Shown piece by piece: positions 33,503-46,800 of a DNA stretch of 64,000 nt (its first letter is position 1; each line of letters opens with the position of its first letter). The notes below the pieces were generated by a model. It was not told where the DNA came from. It searched no databases and saw nothing but the letters and a program-made list of their open reading frames with translations. The position numbers and the translations under genes were made by a program. Source of the stretch: Nocardia sienata NBRC 100364. Its GTDB lineage: Bacteria; Actinomycetota; Actinomycetes; Mycobacteriales; Mycobacteriaceae. The stretch spans positions 186,001-250,000 of the forward strand of contig NZ_BDBX01000021.1 of the NCBI RefSeq assembly GCF_001613205.1, given 5' to 3'.

Positions 33503-35533
33503 ATGAGCTCCACCTTCCCGCATTTGCTGTCGCCGCTGCAGCTGCGCCATATCACGCTACGCAATCGCGTGGTGATGGGTTCGATGCACACCGGTCTCGA
33601 AGACCGGCCCTGGCATACCGATCGGCTGGCCGCTTTTTTCGCCGAACGCGCGCGCGGCGGCGTAGGTCTCATCGTCACCGGGGGCTACGCACCCAATCGG
33701 GAAGCACTGATCTCACCGTTCTCGTGCTCGATGCTCACCGAGGCCGACGCCGTGCGGCATCGCGTCATCACCGACGCCGTCCACGAGGCGGGCGGGAAGA
33801 TCGCGATGCAGATCCTGCACACAGGACGTGATTCGAACACTCCGAACAATGTCGCACCGTCGGTGATCGCCTCGCCGTTCAGCGCCTTCGAACCGCGGGA
33901 ATTGTCCGACGCCGAGGTCGAATCGACCATCGATGCCCATGTGCACTGCGCCCGGCTGGCCGAATCGGCCGGGTACGACGGTATCGAGCTGATCGGCGGC
34001 GAGGGATTCCTCATCAATCAATTCCTCGCCCCGCTGACCAACAAGCGCACTGACCGGTGGGGAAGCACGCCGGCCGGGCGGCGCCGGTTCCCGGTGGAAA
34101 TCGTCGCCCGGACCCGCGCCGCACTGGGTGACGAATTCCTGATCATGTTCCGCATGTCGCTGGCCGACTTCATGGAGGACGGGCAGACCTTCGAGGAGAT
34201 CATCGCCCTGGCTCGGGAGCTGGAAGCGGCGGGAGTGGACATCATCAACACCGATATCGGGTGGCACGAATCCCGGGTGCCCACGATCGCCACCTCCGTG
34301 CCCCGGGCGGCTTTCGTCGGATTCACCGCGAAAATCAAGCAGCATGTGAGCGTTCCGGTATGCGCGGCGAATCGGATCAATATGCCCGAAATCGCCGAAG
34401 AGATCCTCGAGCGTGGTGACGCCGATCTCGTCGCGCTCGCGCGCCCGATGCTCGCCGACCCGGAGTGGGTGCGAAAAACAGCCGAATCCCGGGTCGACGA
34501 GATCAACACCTGCATCGCCTGCAACCAGGCCTGTCTGGACCACACTTTCACCGGAGAGCTGGTGTCGTGCCTGGTGAATCCGCGCGCCGGCCGGGAGACG
34601 ATCCTGCAGCTGCTACCCACCCGGCAGACCAAGAAGGTCGCGGTGGTCGGGTCCGGCCCGGCCGGTTTGTCGGCCGCGATCGGCCTGGCCGAACGAGGGC
34701 ACCGGGTAGAGCTGTTCGAGGCGACGGATCGAATAGGCGGTCAATTCGACCTGGCCAGGCGTATTCCCGGCAAAGAGGAGTTCGACGAGTCGATCCGATA
34801 CTTCCGGCGCAAACTGGAAGTCCTCGATGTGTCGTTGCGATTGAACACCGAGGTCACGGCCGAACAACTCGCCGAGGGTGATTGGGACGAGGTGGTGGTG
34901 GCCACCGGAGTACGTCCCCGCGTGCCCGATATCGCCGGTATCGACCACCCGATGGTGCTCTCCTATCCGGAACTGATCCGCGGCGAACGCAGCGCCGGCC
35001 GACGGGTGGCCGTGATCGGCGCGGGCGGAATCGGATTCGACGTCGGCGAACTGCTCACCGTGGCGGGCAGCAGCGCGCTCGATCTGGCCGAGTGGCAGCG
35101 GGAGTGGGGGGTCACCTACGACGAGCAGGCTCCGGGCCAGCTGACCACACGCGCCTGGTCCCCGGCGGTTCGTGAAGTGACGCTGCTGAAGCGTAAACCC
35201 GGTCCGTTCGGAACCACGCTGGGTAAGACCACGGGATGGATCCACCGCACCAGGCTGGAGGCCAGGGGGGTCCAGCAGATCGCCGGGGCCAACTACGAAC
35301 TGATCGACGACCGCGGTCTGCACATCAGTTTCGGGCCGAACCACGAAGGCAGGCGCCTGCTCGAGGTCGACAATGTCGTGATCTGCGCCGGCCAGGAATC
35401 AGTACGCGACCTGGTGGATCCACTCAGCGCGCGTGGGCTGCGGTGGCATGTCATCGGTGGCGCCGACGAGGCCAAGGAACTGGACGCCAAACGCGCGATC
35501 GAACAAGGCACCCAACTGGCGGCCGAGCTGTGA
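33503..35533 (+). CDS. fadH: NADPH-dependent 2,4-dienoyl-CoA reductase type flavoprotein (FadH-like)
   Basis: 676 residues in the three-part FadH arrangement: an OYE barrel (HITLRNRVVMGSMHTGLEDR, ILHTGRDSNTPNNVAPS, LIGGEGFLINQFL), a 4Fe-4S cluster site near residue 335 (CIACNQACLDHTFTGELVSC), and a C-terminal FAD/NAD domain (KVAVVGSGPAGLSAAIGLAE, AVIGAGGIGFDVGELLTVAG). It reduces 2,4-dienoyl-CoA during degradation of unsaturated fatty acids. Single gene, convergent with the PKS operon. Confidence 0.92.
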   Translation: MSSTFPHLLSPLQLRHITLRNRVVMGSMHTGLEDRPWHTDRLAAFFAERARGGVGLIVTGGYAPNREALISPFSCSMLTEADAVRHRVITDAVHEAGGKIAMQILHTGRDSNTPNNVAPSVIASPFSAFEPRELSDAEVESTIDAHVHCARLAESAGYDGIELIGGEGFLINQFLAPLTNKRTDRWGSTPAGRRRFPVEIVARTRAALGDEFLIMFRMSLADFMEDGQTFEEIIALARELEAAGVDIINTDIGWHESRVPTIATSVPRAAFVGFTAKIKQHVSVPVCAANRINMPEIAEEILERGDADLVALARPMLADPEWVRKTAESRVDEINTCIACNQACLDHTFTGELVSCLVNPRAGRETILQLLPTRQTKKVAVVGSGPAGLSAAIGLAERGHRVELFEATDRIGGQFDLARRIPGKEEFDESIRYFRRKLEVLDVSLRLNTEVTAEQLAEGDWDEVVVATGVRPRVPDIAGIDHPMVLSYPELIRGERSAGRRVAVIGAGGIGFDVGELLTVAGSSALDLAEWQREWGVTYDEQAPGQLTTRAWSPAVREVTLLKRKPGPFGTTLGKTTGWIHRTRLEARGVQQIAGANYELIDDRGLHISFGPNHEGRRLLEVDNVVICAGQESVRDLVDPLSARGLRWHVIGGADEAKELDAKRAIEQGTQLAAEL

Positions 35534-35553
35534 ACGCGGCGGTCGCGATCTGA

Positions 35554-35614
35554 GCGATCCGCTACGGATCGCACGACGATATCCCGGCCGCCGACTTCGC
35601 CGACCGGGATATCG
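35554..35614. terminator. Two hairpins between fadH and the PKS operon
   Basis: GCGATCC-GCTAC-GGATCGC at 35554-35572 and CGATATCCCGG / CCGGGATATCG at 35577-35614 (16-base loop). They close the convergent fadH and PKS transcripts. Confidence 0.75.
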
Positions 35615-35625
35615 CGGCGGCCGAG

Positions 35626-38600
35626 CTAGTCTCTCAATTCTCGATCGAGCAACGCGAAGAGCTCGTCCGCGCTGGCGTCCGCCACCTCCGTGTGGGCGGG
35701 GGCCGTCGACGACTCCGGCTCGATCGTCGCCTCGTCGAGCATCGCCCGGATCCGGGCAGCCAAACGCTGCTTGTCCTGCGGCGACCGGATGGTGGTGAAC
35801 ATCGCGCGCACCGCCGCGAGCTGATCGTCGACAACCGAGGTCAGCGCGGTCTCCTCCCACCGCTGCCGTATCAGCTTCGCTACCGCCGCGGCGGTCGGGT
35901 AGTTGAATATCAAGGTGGCGGGCAACTTCATGCCGGAGGCCTCGGACAACCGGTTGCGGAGTTCGACACCGCCCAGCGAATCGAATCCCAGGCTCTTGAA
36001 CGGAGTATCCGGCTCGATGGCGGCCGCCGACGGGTAACCCAGTACCGCCGCCGCCTGCTCCCGGACGAGTTCGAGTACCAGCGCGTCCCGCTCGTCTTCG
36101 GTGGCTGCGGCCAGCCGCCGGGCCAGTCCGCCACCGGACACACCGCTATCGGACCGGCGTGGACGCGCGGGCACGAGACCGCTGAGCACCTCGGCCAGCA
36201 GCCCCGCCCGGGATTGCGCGACCAGGGTGGGCCGGTCGAACCGGGCGCCCACGGCCACCGGCTCCCCGGCCAGCAGAGCGGCATCGAACAGCGCCGTCCC
36301 GATGCTGTCGCCGAGCACCTCGATGCCCATCCGTTCCAACCGCGCCACGGCCGACCGGTCGAGCTCGCCGGTCATCCCGATGTCCGGAGTCCAGGGACCC
36401 CACGCCACCGATACCGCGGGCAGTCCCTCGGCACGCCGGGCCCGGGCCAGCGCGTCGAGCACCGAGTTCGCCGCGGCGTAGTTGCTCTGCCCGGGTGAGC
36501 CCATCGCGGCGGCCAGCGACGAGAAGACGACGAAGGCCCGGAGGTCGTGCCCGCGGGTGAGCTCGTCGAGGATCAGCGCGCCATCGACTTTCGGGGCCAG
36601 GACACGGTCGATCTGTTCGGTGGTCAGCGTTTCGATCGTGCCGTCGTCGAGCACACCCGCCGAGTGGATCACCCCCGTCAAGGGATGCGCGCGATCGATC
36701 GAGTCCAGTAACGCCGCCATACCGTCGCGGTCGGTGACATCGCAGGCCGCCACCCGCACGCGCGCGCCCAACGCGGACAATTCCGAGACCAGTTCCGCGA
36801 CACCGGCGGCCGCCGCACCACGGCGGGATACCAGCAGCAGGTGTTCGACACCGTGCACGGTGACAAGATGCCGGGCCGTCACCGTTCCCAGGCCGGTGGT
36901 GCCGCCGGTGATCAGCACCGTGCCGGCCCCGAAAACCCCACCCGGTACCGGCGCCGTGGCGGCGCCGGCGCCCTGGACCACCCGGGGGACGAACATCCGC
37001 GAGCCGCGTACCGCCAGATCGGCCCGGTCGGCCGCCAGCGCGGTGTGTATCAGGTCGAGACTCAGCTCGTCGTCGTGGTCCAGCAGGATGATCCGGCCCG
37101 GGTGCTCGGATTGCGCGCTGCGGACCAGCCCCGCCACCGCGGCGGCCGCCAGATCCACCGGCTCGCCGTCGACACCGGTCGCCCGCCGGGTCGCCACGAC
37201 CAGGCGGGCCTCGTCGGGAAGGTCCACGGCCAGCCAGGACCGTACCGTGTGCCACGCGGCATGCACCGCCGCCCGGACGATTCCGGCGCGATCTCGCGCC
37301 GATCCCGTCGGCCCCCCGCGCGCGTCCGGCTCGTCGGCGACCAGCGGATCCGGTCCCGGCGACCACACCACCAGATCCGGAACGCGCTCGCCGATCGCGA
37401 GTTCGGCCGGTTCGCGGTGATGCCGGTCGATACCGGGGACCGGCACTGCGCCCACGCTCGCGATCTCGCGTACCTCCGGTGATGCCGGCGACTGCGGAAG
37501 TTCGGAGCCGACCCAGCGCAGGTCCAGCACCGGTGTGGGCCGGGCAGCGCCGGCCTCGATCAGCTCGGCCGCGCCGACGGGCCGGGAGGCCACGGCGTCG
37601 ATGGTGAGCACCACCGCACCGGCGTCGTCGGCTACGTCGATGCCGACCTGACCGTCGCCGAGGGCGACCGCACGCACCCGCGCCGCCTGCGCACCGGTGC
37701 GCCACAGCCGCACACCGGTGAAGGTGAACGGCAACGGCAGCCGACCGGGTGGCAGATCACCGAGCAGCCCGGTGATGGCCACGTGCAGGCAGCTGTCCAG
37801 CAGGGCGGGATGAACACCGAAACCGGTCGAGGAACCGACCGCGGTGTCGTCGAGCGAGATCTCGGCGAAGGTGTGTTCACCCCGGGTCCACGAGGCGGTC
37901 ACGCCCTGGAAGGCCGGTCCGTAGTCGAAACCGGCCTCCGCCAGCCGGTCGTAGATCGACTCCTCCCCCGATGGCCGGGCACCGGCGGGCGGCCAGCTCT
38001 GCTCGTTCCAGTTCGGCGCGGACTCGTCACCGAGGGCCAGGACCCCGCGCGCGTGTGTCGTCCAGGGGCTCTCCTGGGCGGTCTGCGAGCCCGGGTGTGG
38101 ACGGGAGTAGATCGTGAACGCCCGGCGGCCTTCTTCGTCCGGCCGGTCGACCCCGACCTGCACTTCGATATCGTCGCCGGCGGCGATCGACAGCGGAGCC
38201 TCCAGCAGGAGTTCCTCGACGGTGTCCAGCTGCAGGTGTACGCCGACAGTGCACGCCAGCTCCACGAACGCCGCCCCGGGCAGCAATACCGAACCGAAGA
38301 CCGCGTGATCGGCGATCCACGGATGGGTCCGCAGCGAGAAGCGGCCGGTGAACAGCCATTCGTCCCGGCCCGCGAGCGGCGACCCGGTGGTGAGCAGTGG
38401 ATGACCGAACGAGCCGCCCGCCCGCTCCACCCCCGGCGACAGCCAGTACCGGTGATGCTGGAAAGCGTAGGCGGGCAGAGTTACCCGCTCGACCGGGCGC
38501 CCGCCGAACAGCCGATGCCAGCGCACCGGTATTCCCGCCGTATGCGCGCGGCCCAGCGCGGCGACGAAGCCGGCTATCTCGTCGGTCGATCGCCGGGAGG

Positions 38601-41109
38601 ACGCCACCACCGTCGATACCGCCGCGATCTCCGGGCGCTCGGCCAGGCTCTCCTCGATCATGGTGGTCAGCGCGGCGTCCGGGCCGACCTCGACGAACCT
38701 GCGTACTCCCGAGTCGATCAGCAGGTCCACGCCGGGTGCGAATCGCACACAACTTCGCACATGCCGCACCCAGTAGCCCGGATCGCACACCTCTTCGGTG
38801 ACACGGGTGGCCGACACATTGGACACTATCGGGATCGACGGGGCCCGATAGGTCAAGCTCTGGGCCACCGCGCGGAACTCGTCCAGAATCGGTTCCATCA
38901 CCACCGAATGCGACGCGTGCGAAATCCGCAGAACGGTGTTCTGCACACCGTCGGCCGTCAACTGCTGCCGAAGCAGGTCGACCGCGTCGGCGAAGCCGGA
39001 GAACACCACCGAACGGGGACCGTTCACCGTTCCCACCGAGACCCGGTCCTCGTGGCCCGCCAAGTATCGGCCCGCCTCCGCCTCCGAGACGGCCGCCGCC
39101 AGCATCGCCCCACCCGATGGCGCCGACCCCATCAACCGGCCTCGCGCCGCAACCAGCAGGCACGCGTCCGCCAGCGACCACACCCCGGCCACATACGCCG
39201 CCACCAGCTCGCCCAGCGAATGCCCCGCCACCACATCGGGCTCCACACCGAACGATTCCAGCAACCGGAACATCGCCACCTCGAAAGCGAACAACGCCGG
39301 CTGCATCCAATCCATGCGGTCCAGCAGACCGTCCGGATCGGTGAACATCACGGTGCGCAACGACCCGTCCAGCTGCCGATCGAACTCCGCGCACACCTCG
39401 TCCAGCGCTACGGCGAACACCGGGAACGCCCGCGACAACTCGGCACCCATACCCACTCGTTGCGCACCACCGCCGGTGAACAGAAAAGCGGTGGAACCCG
39501 AGGTGACCTGGCCGTCGACGACAGCCGGCGACGGAGCGGCCGAGGCGAGCGCGGCCAATCCGGCCAGCAATCCCTCCCGGTCGCCGCCGACCACGACACC
39601 GCGCCGATCGAACGAGGTCCGGGTATCCAGCAACGACCGGCCCAGTGTCGCGGCATCCACCTCGGGATGCGCGGTCCACCACGCCCGTATCCGGTTCGCC
39701 TGCGCGCGTAGCGCGGGCACCGATTTCGCCGAGACGATCAGCGGCACCACCTCGGCGGCCGGGACCGGCTCGCCGCCGGCCGGGACGGCCGGTCCGGGTG
39801 ACGCCTGCGGCGCTTCCTCCAGGATCACATGGGCGTTGGTTCCGCTGATACCGAACGAGGACACTCCCGCGCGGCGGACGGCGCCGCCGGTCGGCCACGG
39901 TTGGGGCGCGGTGAGCACCTCGACCGCCCCGGCCGACCAATCGACATGAGGGGACAGTTCCTCGGCGTGCAACGACTTCGGCAACGTCTCGTGCCGCAAC
40001 GCCTGCACCATCTTGATGACACCACCGACGCCGGACGCGGCCTGGGTGTGGCCGATATTGGATTTGAGCGACCCCACCCGCAGCGGCTCCCGCGACCGAT
40101 CCCGGCCGTACACGGCCATCAGCGCGTGCGCCTCGATCGGGTCACCCAGCGCGGTGCCGGTGCCGTGCGCCTCCACCGCGTCCACATCACCGGGGTCCAG
40201 ACCCGCGTCGGCCAGCGCAGCGGTGATCACCCGCTCCTGCGACGGCCCGTTCGGTGCGGTCAAACCGTTGCTCGCCCCGTCCTGGTTGACGGCGCTGCCA
40301 CGGATCACCGCCAGTACGTCGTGACCCAGCCGGCGGGCATCCGACAACCGTTCCACCACCAGTACGGCGGCACCCTCGCCCCAGGACACCCCGTCGGCCG
40401 CGGCCGAGAACGGTTTGCACCGCCCGTCCCGGGCCAGGCCGCGCTGCCGGGAGAATTCCACGAACGGCAGCGGTGTAGCCATGACGGTGGCGCCACCGAC
40501 CAGCGACAGTGACGTCTCGCCCTGCCGCAACGCCCGGCACGCGAGGTGCAGCGCCACCAGCGACGACGAGCACGCCGTATCCACCGTGAGGGCCGGCCCT
40601 TCCAGACCCAGCGTGTACGCCACCCGGCCGGACACCACACTGCCCGCGCCCCCGGTGCCGATATAGCCTTCGGCGTCCGCGCCCGCGCGCCGGGCGAGCA
40701 CCTCGTAGTCCTGGTACATCACGCCGGTGTAGACACTGGAATCGGAACCCCGCAGCGAGGCCGGGTCTATCCCCGCGTGTTCGAGTGCCTCCCAGGACAC
40801 TTCCAGCAGCAACCGTTGTTGCGGGTCCATCGCCACCGCTTCCCGCGGTGCGATATCGAAGAACGCGGCGTCGAACCCGGTCACATCATCGAGGAAGCCG
40901 CCCCGGCCCGAGTACGAGGTGCCCGGATGGTCCGGCTCCGGATGGATCAGACCGTCCAGGTCCCAGCCCCGGTCGACCGGGAACTCGCCGATGGCGTCGG
41001 TGCCGGAACTCACCAGATCCCACAGTTCGTCGGCCGAGGAAACCCCGCCCGGATACCGGCAGGCCATACCGACGATCGCGATCGGTTCGTCGGCCTCGGT
41101 CCGGCGTTC
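35626..41109 (-). other. PKS module 4: KS-AT(HASH)-DH-KR-ACP plus C-terminal docking
   Basis: KS Cys near 40570. The AT has GHSLGE near 39215 and HASH near 38910, and its oxyanion motif reads GGGAQ instead of GQGxQ. DH catalytic His near 38300 ([12 protein letters not shown]) and [12 protein letters not shown] Rossmann near 36920; the LDD motif predicts a B-type (D-configured) alcohol intermediate before dehydration. ACP serine near 35990. Extender unit uncertain. Confidence 0.85.
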
Positions 41110-44100
41110 GGCCCGGCGGACCCGGGTGGTCCCCCCCTCGAGCTGCGTGCGCAGGTACCGGGCGGTCGCCGTGGCGGTCGGGTGATCGAAGACCAGTATC
41201 GAGGGCAGCTGCAGGCCGGTGGCCTTGTTCAGCCGGTTCCGGAATTCGATCGCGCCGAGTGAATCGAAACCCAGGTCGCTGAAGGGCTTCTCGGGGTCGA
41301 TCGACGCCCCGGAGGGATGTCCGAGCACCTCGGCCACCTGATCGCGGACGAAACCCACCAGGATCTCCTCGTGTGTGTCCGCTGGGGCGGCGGCCAGCCG
41401 GCGGGCCAGGCCCGCGCTGTCGCCGTCCATGCCCCCGGCGCGGCGTGGTGGCGCTGCCGGGGCCAGTGCTCGTAGTAGATCGGGTAGTACCCCGGCACGG
41501 GACTGGATCGACAACGCCGGGATATCGAAGTTCACCGCGACGAGGGACGCCGGACCTCCGGCAAGGTCGAGCAACGCCAGACCGTCGGCTTCGGCCAGCG
41601 GCCGGAAACCCAGACGCGCGAGCCGGTCGACCGCCGCCGCGGCCAGCTCGGCGGTCATGCCGCTGTCCTGATTCCACGGCCCCCACGCCACGGACACCGC
41701 GGGCATGCCGGTATTCCTGCGCCGGCGCGCCAAGGCGTCCAGTACCGAATTCGCGGCCGCGTAATTGCCCTGCCCCGCCGAGCCGAGCACCCCGGCGACC
41801 GACGAGAACATCACGAACGCGGCGAGGTCGGCGCCGGCGGTGAGCTCATGCAGATTCAGTGCTCCGTCGACCTTCGGTGCGAGTACCCGGTCGACCTGGG
41901 CCGCGGTGAGAGTCCCGATCGTGGCGTCGTCCAGGACGCCGGCGGCGTGCACGACCCCGGTCAACGGGGGTCCGCCGGCCAGTGCGCCGAGCATGGCCCG
42001 CACCGCGTCGCGGTCGGCGATATCACAGGCCACCACCTTGGGCCGTGCCCCCAGCTCGGTCAGTTCGGCGAGAAGTTCACCGACGCGCTCGCCACGTTCA
42101 CCGCGCCGGGACACCAGCACCAGGTCGCGGACGCCATGAGTCGTGGCCAGATGCCGCGCCACCAGCGCCCCGAGACCATTGGTGCCACCGGTGATCAGCA
42201 CCGCGCCGGTCCCGAAAGTGAGCGCGGTGTCTTCACCGGTGCCGAGGCGGGTCAGCCGGGGCACCAGCAGCGACCCGGCCCGGACCGCCAGCTCCGACTC
42301 GCCGGTGTCCAGCACCGCCGAAACCAGATCGCCGGTCACCTCGGCGGTATCGCTGTCCAGGAGCACGATCCGGCCCGGATTCTCCGACTGCGCGCTGCGC
42401 ACCAGACCCCGGATCCCCGCGGCAGCCAGGTCCGGATCCTCACCCGGTAATCCGGCCCCGTTACGGGTCACGACGACCAGCCGGGACTCTTCGGCCACCT
42501 GTGCGGTCGGCTGATTCAGCCATCCACGCACGGTCGCCAGTGCCGTGTGCACCGCCCGGTGCACCGCGTCGGCGGCCTGTGCGTCCGGTGATTCGGCCGG
42601 CTCGTCGGCGAACCACACCACGACAGTGGCGGCGGAGCCGCTCGCCTCGGATGTCGCGGATTCGATGGCCACGGCCCGGGCCCAGGCGGTCATCTCCGGC
42701 TGGATTTCGTCGAAACCGGTCGCGCCCGGCCGGCCCAGCGCGACGAGCCGGCGTTCACCCGCCGATCCGCGCTGCGGTGCATCCGCTAAGACCCAGTCGA
42801 TTTCGTAACGCGCGTCGCGGATATCGGAGGTCGCGCCGGTCAACGCTTCGCGGTCGATCGGGCGCACCTGCAGCGATTCGATCAGGGCCACCGGGTCACC
42901 GGAGTCGTCGCGCAGCTCGACCCGGACACTGCCGGAACCGTTGGCGCGGATCCGTGCCTGCACCGCCGCCGCACCCGGACGGTACAACCGCACACCGTTG
43001 AACGAGAAGGGCAGCGGGAGCCGACCGGTCGGCACATCAGCGCCCAGGACATCACCGGCCGCGTGCAGCGCCGCGTCCAGCAGTGCCGGATGCAGACCGA
43101 AACCGGCAGCATCCGCACTCACCGCAGCCGGTAACAGCACGTCGGCCAGCACATCGTCCCCGGCCCGGACGGTGCGGCGCACACCCTGGAACGCCGGTCC
43201 GTAATCGAACCCCTGAGTGAGCAATCGGTCGTAGAGCACGTCGGCCGCGGCCGCGTCGCCATCGTCCAGCAGGCCGTCGAACCGGCCGGTGGGCACTACG
43301 TCGGCGGCCGCGCCGGGGGCGAAGACACCGCGCGCGTGCGTGGTCGCGCCGGCGGCACCGGCGGGGTCGTCCGCCGGCCGGGAGGCCACCAGGAAGCGGC
43401 GCCGGCCGTCGGCGTCGGCCCCTTCCACGCTGATCTGGATATCGACCTCGTCGCGGTCGGTCAGGCGCAACGGTGCCTCGAGGACCAGTTCTTCGAGGAC
43501 CTCCACACCCAGCCGGGCACCGGCCGCCAGCGCCAGCTCCACGAAACCCGTCCCGGGCAGCAGCACCGTGCCGAAGACGACGTGATCGGCGATCCACGCC
43601 TGCGATGCCACCGACAACCGGCCGGTGAACAACCACTCGTCCCGGCCCGCCAATGCGACGGCCGCGCCCAGCATGGGGTGGTCGACAGCCATCAGACCGG
43701 CTCGGCGCACGTCACCCGATCCGTCGGTGGGCGTCAGCCAATACCGCTTCCGCTGAAAGGCATAGGTCGGCAACGGAACCCGGCGGGGCGAGCGGCCGGC
43801 GAACAACCGGCCCCAGTCCACCCGCGACCCGGCCGTATACGCGCTACCGAGGAAGGTGAGGAACTGCGCTGCCTCGTCGACACCGCGCCGCCCGGCCGCG
43901 AGCACCACCGAACGCGCCTCGACCTCGGGGTCGGCGGCCACACAGTCCCGCGCCATCGCCGACAGCACCGCATCCGGGGCGATCTCGACGAACCGGCGCG
44001 CACCCGCGCCGATCGCGGCCTCGATCCCCGGCGCGAAACGCACACTCGCCCGGACCTGACGCACCCAGTACTCCGGGTCGGTCAGCACCGGCCCGTCCAC

Positions 44101-46548
44101 CACCGCACCGGTCACATCGGACACGATCGGGATGACCGGCGCCCGGTAGCTCAAACCGGCCGCTACCGCGCCGAATTCGGCCAGCATCGGTTCCACCCGT
44201 GCCGAATGGAACGCATGGCTCACCCGCAACCGGGTGGTCTTGGCCCCGCGCTCGCGTAACTCGTGCTCGACTTCCTGTACCGCGTCCGCGTCACCGGAGA
44301 GCACCACCGACGCAGGGCCGTTGACCGCCGCCACCGACAACCTGCCCGGATACCCGGCCAGTAACTCGGCTGCCGCGGTCTCGGTGATCGCGGCGGCCAG
44401 CATCGCCCCGCCCGCCGGCAGCGCACCCATCAGCCGGCCCCGCGCCGCGACCAGGGCGCACGCGTCGGACAAGGTCCACACACCCGCCACATACGCCGCG
44501 ACCAGCTCACCGACGGAATGCCCCACCAGGATGTCCGGGGAGAGGCCGAACGACTCGACCAACCGGTACAACGCCACCTCGAACGCGAACAACGCGGGCT
44601 GGGTGAACTCGGTGCGATCCAGCAGCTCGCCCGCATCGGCCCGGAACATCAGCTCGCGCAGCGACCTGCCCAGCAATGGGTCGAAGACAGCGCACACCTC
44701 GTCCAGCGCCGCCGCGAACACCGGGAAGGCGGCGTACAACCCGGCACCCATGCCCGCCCGCTGGGCGCCCTGCCCGGCGAACAAGAAGGCGGTTCCGCCC
44801 GACCCCACTCGCCCGGACACCACGCCCGTCCCCGGCGCACCTTCGGCCAGGGCGGCCAGCCCCGCCGCCAGTTCGGCGTGATCCCGGCCCACGACAGCCG
44901 CCCGCCACTCCAGCTGTGCCCGGGTCGTACACAGCGAATACGCGGTATCCCAGACATCCGCGGTATCGACCGCTCCGGCCGTGCCCGGACTCAGCAGCGC
45001 ACGCAACCGGTCGGCCTGGGCCCGCAAAGCCGCCTCGGAACCGGCCGACACCAGCAACGGAACGTACGCGCTGTCGACCCGGTCCCCGATCTCCGCCGCG
45101 ATTCCGGCCGCCGGCGGAGCTCCCTCGGCAGACCCGGCGACCGTCGTCTCACCGGGCTCCGGCGCCTCCTCCAGCACGACGTGCGCATTGGTGCCACTGG
45201 CTCCGAACGAGGACACACCCGCCCGGCGGGGCCGCTCCCCCGTGCGCGGCCACGGCTCATTGTCCTCGAGCAGTCGCACCGTCCCGGCCGACCAATCCAC
45301 CAACGGGGTGGGTTCGTCCACATGCAGCGTCTTCGGCAGCGTGCCGTGCCGCATGGCCTGCACCATCTTGATCACACCGCCGACCCCGGCGGCGGCCGAG
45401 GTGTGGCCGATATTGGATTTGAGCGAACCCAGCCGCAACGGGGTCTCCACCGGCCGCGCGCCGTACACACCGATCAGCGCCCGCGCCTCGATCGGGTCAC
45501 CGAGTTTCGTACCCGTCCCATGTGCTTCGACCGCGTCGATATCCGTGGGATGCACACCGGCGTTGGCCAACGCCCGCCGGATGACCTCCTCCTGCGACAG
45601 CCCGTTCGGCGCGGTCAGCCCATTGCTCGCGCCGTCCTGATTGATCGCGCTACCACGCACCACCGCGAGAACCGGGTGGCCCGACCGCCGCGCGTCCGAC
45701 AACCGCGCGAGTACCAGTACACCCAGCCCCTCGGCGAAACCGGTCCCCTCGGCCGCCGCGGCGAACGCCCTACACCGGCCGTCGGGCGACAGCGCGCGCT
45801 GACGCGCGAAGGCGATCAGCAGCGATGGATCCGACATCACCGTGACCCCACCGGCCAGCGCCAGCGAGGTCTCACCCTGCCGTAGCGCCTGGCAGGCCAG
45901 ATGCAGGGCGACCAGCGAGGACGAGCACGCCGTGTCCACCGAGATCGCCGGTCCCTTGAAGCCGAGGGTGTAGGCGACCCGGCCCGAGAGCACACTGTTG
46001 GACACACCCAGATAGACGTGGCCCTCGGTCTCGGCCGTGATATTCGCCGAGCCGACCCGGGGCCCGTAGTCCTGGTGCGCGACCCCGGCGAACACACTGG
46101 TATCGCTGTCGCGCAGCGAAATCGGATCTATTCCGGCGTCCTCCAGCGCCTCCCACGATGCCTCCAGCAACAACCGCTGCTGCGGGTCCATCGCGGCGGC
46201 CTCACGCGGGCCGATGCCGAAGAACTCCGCGTCGAAACCGGCGATATCGTCGACGAAGCCACCCTGGCGTGTGTAGATCGTGCCCGGCACACCCGGGTCG
46301 GGATCGAACAACCGGTCGAGATCCCAGCCCCGGTCCCTCGGATAGTCCCCGACCGCGTCCGCACCCTCCACCACAACCCGCCACAGATCGTCGGGCGAGG
46401 CGACACCACCCGGGTACCGGCAGGCCATCCCGATGATCGCGATCGGTTCACGCGATCGGTCGGTGACCTCGCGCAGTTGCTGTTTTGTGTCGTAGAGCTC
46501 TTTGGCGGTCTTCTTGAGATACCGGCGAAGCTCGTCGTTGTCGGCCAT
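35626..46548 (-). CDS. Type I polyketide synthase, two modules (KS-AT-DH-KR-ACP twice)
   Basis: 3640 residues. An N-terminal coiled-coil docking helix ([20 protein letters not shown]) precedes the first KS. The two modules each hold active KS (VDTACSSS), AT, DH (HxxxGxxxxP and Asp motifs), KR (Rossmann GGTxGLG, LDD, YAAAN) and ACP (GFDSL). No ER is present, so each extension should end as a double bond. The C-terminal tail ([14 protein letters not shown]) looks like a docking domain, and no thioesterase follows, so the chain must pass on to another protein. The start has AGGAG seven bases upstream. It lies 24 bases downstream of the loading-module PKS, in one operon. The product is unknown. 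Confidence 0.95.
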   Translation of the reverse strand: MADNDELRRYLKKTAKELYDTKQQLREVTDRSREPIAIIGMACRYPGGVASPDDLWRVVVEGADAVGDYPRDRGWDLDRLFDPDPGVPGTIYTRQGGFVDDIAGFDAEFFGIGPREAAAMDPQQRLLLEASWEALEDAGIDPISLRDSDTSVFAGVAHQDYGPRVGSANITAETEGHVYLGVSNSVLSGRVAYTLGFKGPAISVDTACSSSLVALHLACQALRQGETSLALAGGVTVMSDPSLLIAFARQRALSPDGRCRAFAAAAEGTGFAEGLGVLVLARLSDARRSGHPVLAVVRGSAINQDGASNGLTAPNGLSQEEVIRRALANAGVHPTDIDAVEAHGTGTKLGDPIEARALIGVYGARPVETPLRLGSLKSNIGHTSAAAGVGGVIKMVQAMRHGTLPKTLHVDEPTPLVDWSAGTVRLLEDNEPWPRTGERPRRAGVSSFGASGTNAHVVLEEAPEPGETTVAGSAEGAPPAAGIAAEIGDRVDSAYVPLLVSAGSEAALRAQADRLRALLSPGTAGAVDTADVWDTAYSLCTTRAQLEWRAAVVGRDHAELAAGLAALAEGAPGTGVVSGRVGSGGTAFLFAGQGAQRAGMGAGLYAAFPVFAAALDEVCAVFDPLLGRSLRELMFRADAGELLDRTEFTQPALFAFEVALYRLVESFGLSPDILVGHSVGELVAAYVAGVWTLSDACALVAARGRLMGALPAGGAMLAAAITETAAAELLAGYPGRLSVAAVNGPASVVLSGDADAVQEVEHELRERGAKTTRLRVSHAFHSARVEPMLAEFGAVAAGLSYRAPVIPIVSDVTGAVVDGPVLTDPEYWVRQVRASVRFAPGIEAAIGAGARRFVEIAPDAVLSAMARDCVAADPEVEARSVVLAAGRRGVDEAAQFLTFLGSAYTAGSRVDWGRLFAGRSPRRVPLPTYAFQRKRYWLTPTDGSGDVRRAGLMAVDHPMLGAAVALAGRDEWLFTGRLSVASQAWIADHVVFGTVLLPGTGFVELALAAGARLGVEVLEELVLEAPLRLTDRDEVDIQISVEGADADGRRRFLVASRPADDPAGAAGATTHARGVFAPGAAADVVPTGRFDGLLDDGDAAAADVLYDRLLTQGFDYGPAFQGVRRTVRAGDDVLADVLLPAAVSADAAGFGLHPALLDAALHAAGDVLGADVPTGRLPLPFSFNGVRLYRPGAAAVQARIRANGSGSVRVELRDDSGDPVALIESLQVRPIDREALTGATSDIRDARYEIDWVLADAPQRGSAGERRLVALGRPGATGFDEIQPEMTAWARAVAIESATSEASGSAATVVVWFADEPAESPDAQAADAVHRAVHTALATVRGWLNQPTAQVAEESRLVVVTRNGAGLPGEDPDLAAAGIRGLVRSAQSENPGRIVLLDSDTAEVTGDLVSAVLDTGESELAVRAGSLLVPRLTRLGTGEDTALTFGTGAVLITGGTNGLGALVARHLATTHGVRDLVLVSRRGERGERVGELLAELTELGARPKVVACDIADRDAVRAMLGALAGGPPLTGVVHAAGVLDDATIGTLTAAQVDRVLAPKVDGALNLHELTAGADLAAFVMFSSVAGVLGSAGQGNYAAANSVLDALARRRRNTGMPAVSVAWGPWNQDSGMTAELAAAAVDRLARLGFRPLAEADGLALLDLAGGPASLVAVNFDIPALSIQSRAGVLPDLLRALAPAAPPRRAGGMDGDSAGLARRLAAAPADTHEEILVGFVRDQVAEVLGHPSGASIDPEKPFSDLGFDSLGAIEFRNRLNKATGLQLPSILVFDHPTATATARYLRTQLEGGTTRVRRAERRTEADEPIAIVGMACRYPGGVSSADELWDLVSSGTDAIGEFPVDRGWDLDGLIHPEPDHPGTSYSGRGGFLDDVTGFDAAFFDIAPREAVAMDPQQRLLLEVSWEALEHAGIDPASLRGSDSSVYTGVMYQDYEVLARRAGADAEGYIGTGGAGSVVSGRVAYTLGLEGPALTVDTACSSSLVALHLACRALRQGETSLSLVGGATVMATPLPFVEFSRQRGLARDGRCKPFSAAADGVSWGEGAAVLVVERLSDARRLGHDVLAVIRGSAVNQDGASNGLTAPNGPSQERVITAALADAGLDPGDVDAVEAHGTGTALGDPIEAHALMAVYGRDRSREPLRVGSLKSNIGHTQAASGVGGVIKMVQALRHETLPKSLHAEELSPHVDWSAGAVEVLTAPQPWPTGGAVRRAGVSSFGISGTNAHVILEEAPQASPGPAVPAGGEPVPAAEVVPLIVSAKSVPALRAQANRIRAWWTAHPEVDAATLGRSLLDTRTSFDRRGVVVGGDREGLLAGLAALASAAPSPAVVDGQVTSGSTAFLFTGGGAQRVGMGAELSRAFPVFAVALDEVCAEFDRQLDGSLRTVMFTDPDGLLDRMDWMQPALFAFEVAMFRLLESFGVEPDVVAGHSLGELVAAYVAGVWSLADACLLVAARGRLMGSAPSGGAMLAAAVSEAEAGRYLAGHEDRVSVGTVNGPRSVVFSGFADAVDLLRQQLTADGVQNTVLRISHASHSVVMEPILDEFRAVAQSLTYRAPSIPIVSNVSATRVTEEVCDPGYWVRHVRSCVRFAPGVDLLIDSGVRRFVEVGPDAALTTMIEESLAERPEIAAVSTVVASSRRSTDEIAGFVAALGRAHTAGIPVRWHRLFGGRPVERVTLPAYAFQHHRYWLSPGVERAGGSFGHPLLTTGSPLAGRDEWLFTGRFSLRTHPWIADHAVFGSVLLPGAAFVELACTVGVHLQLDTVEELLLEAPLSIAAGDDIEVQVGVDRPDEEGRRAFTIYSRPHPGSQTAQESPWTTHARGVLALGDESAPNWNEQSWPPAGARPSGEESIYDRLAEAGFDYGPAFQGVTASWTRGEHTFAEISLDDTAVGSSTGFGVHPALLDSCLHVAITGLLGDLPPGRLPLPFTFTGVRLWRTGAQAARVRAVALGDGQVGIDVADDAGAVVLTIDAVASRPVGAAELIEAGAARPTPVLDLRWVGSELPQSPASPEVREIASVGAVPVPGIDRHHREPAELAIGERVPDLVVWSPGPDPLVADEPDARGGPTGSARDRAGIVRAAVHAAWHTVRSWLAVDLPDEARLVVATRRATGVDGEPVDLAAAAVAGLVRSAQSEHPGRIILLDHDDELSLDLIHTALAADRADLAVRGSRMFVPRVVQGAGAATAPVPGGVFGAGTVLITGGTTGLGTVTARHLVTVHGVEHLLLVSRRGAAAAGVAELVSELSALGARVRVAACDVTDRDGMAALLDSIDRAHPLTGVIHSAGVLDDGTIETLTTEQIDRVLAPKVDGALILDELTRGHDLRAFVVFSSLAAAMGSPGQSNYAAANSVLDALARARRAEGLPAVSVAWGPWTPDIGMTGELDRSAVARLERMGIEVLGDSIGTALFDAALLAGEPVAVGARFDRPTLVAQSRAGLLAEVLSGLVPARPRRSDSGVSGGGLARRLAAATEDERDALVLELVREQAAAVLGYPSAAAIEPDTPFKSLGFDSLGGVELRNRLSEASGMKLPATLIFNYPTAAAVAKLIRQRWEETALTSVVDDQLAAVRAMFTTIRSPQDKQRLAARIRAMLDEATIEPESSTAPAHTEVADASADELFALLDRELRD
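41110..46548 (-). other. PKS module 3: KS-AT(malonyl)-DH-KR-ACP
   Basis: N-terminal docking helix to about residue 30. KS Cys near 45926. The AT has GHSVGE near 44515 and HAFH near 44212, the malonyl-CoA signature. DH His near 43580 with [12 protein letters not shown] with GGTNGLG near 42200 and the B-type LDD. ACP serine near 41268. Confidence 0.88.
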
Positions 46549-46572
46549 CGGTGGGCTCCTGATCGTGCCAGT

Positions 46573-46800
46573 TCAGCTGAGGTTGTCGATGAAATCGAAA
46601 AGCTCGCGGTCATCCGCATCGTCGAGCTTTTCGGCGTTTTCGGCCAGATCGGCCGCGCCCCGGTCATTGCCTTCCAGTTGCCGTTGCAACACAGCCAGCC
46701 GGCTCGCGATCTCCGATCGTTGCGCCGGTGAGAGTTCCGCCTCGGCGCAGTGGCGCGCCAAGGAATCGAACTCCATCGTGATCACCGGCATCGGGTCGTC
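46573..46800 (-). other. C-terminal docking region of the loading PKS
   Basis: After the last ACP comes a tail with [20 protein letters not shown] and [14 protein letters not shown] helices, ending in an acidic ELFDFID. This resembles class-1 docking domains that pair with the N-terminal coiled coil ([15 protein letters not shown]) of the next protein. Confidence 0.6.
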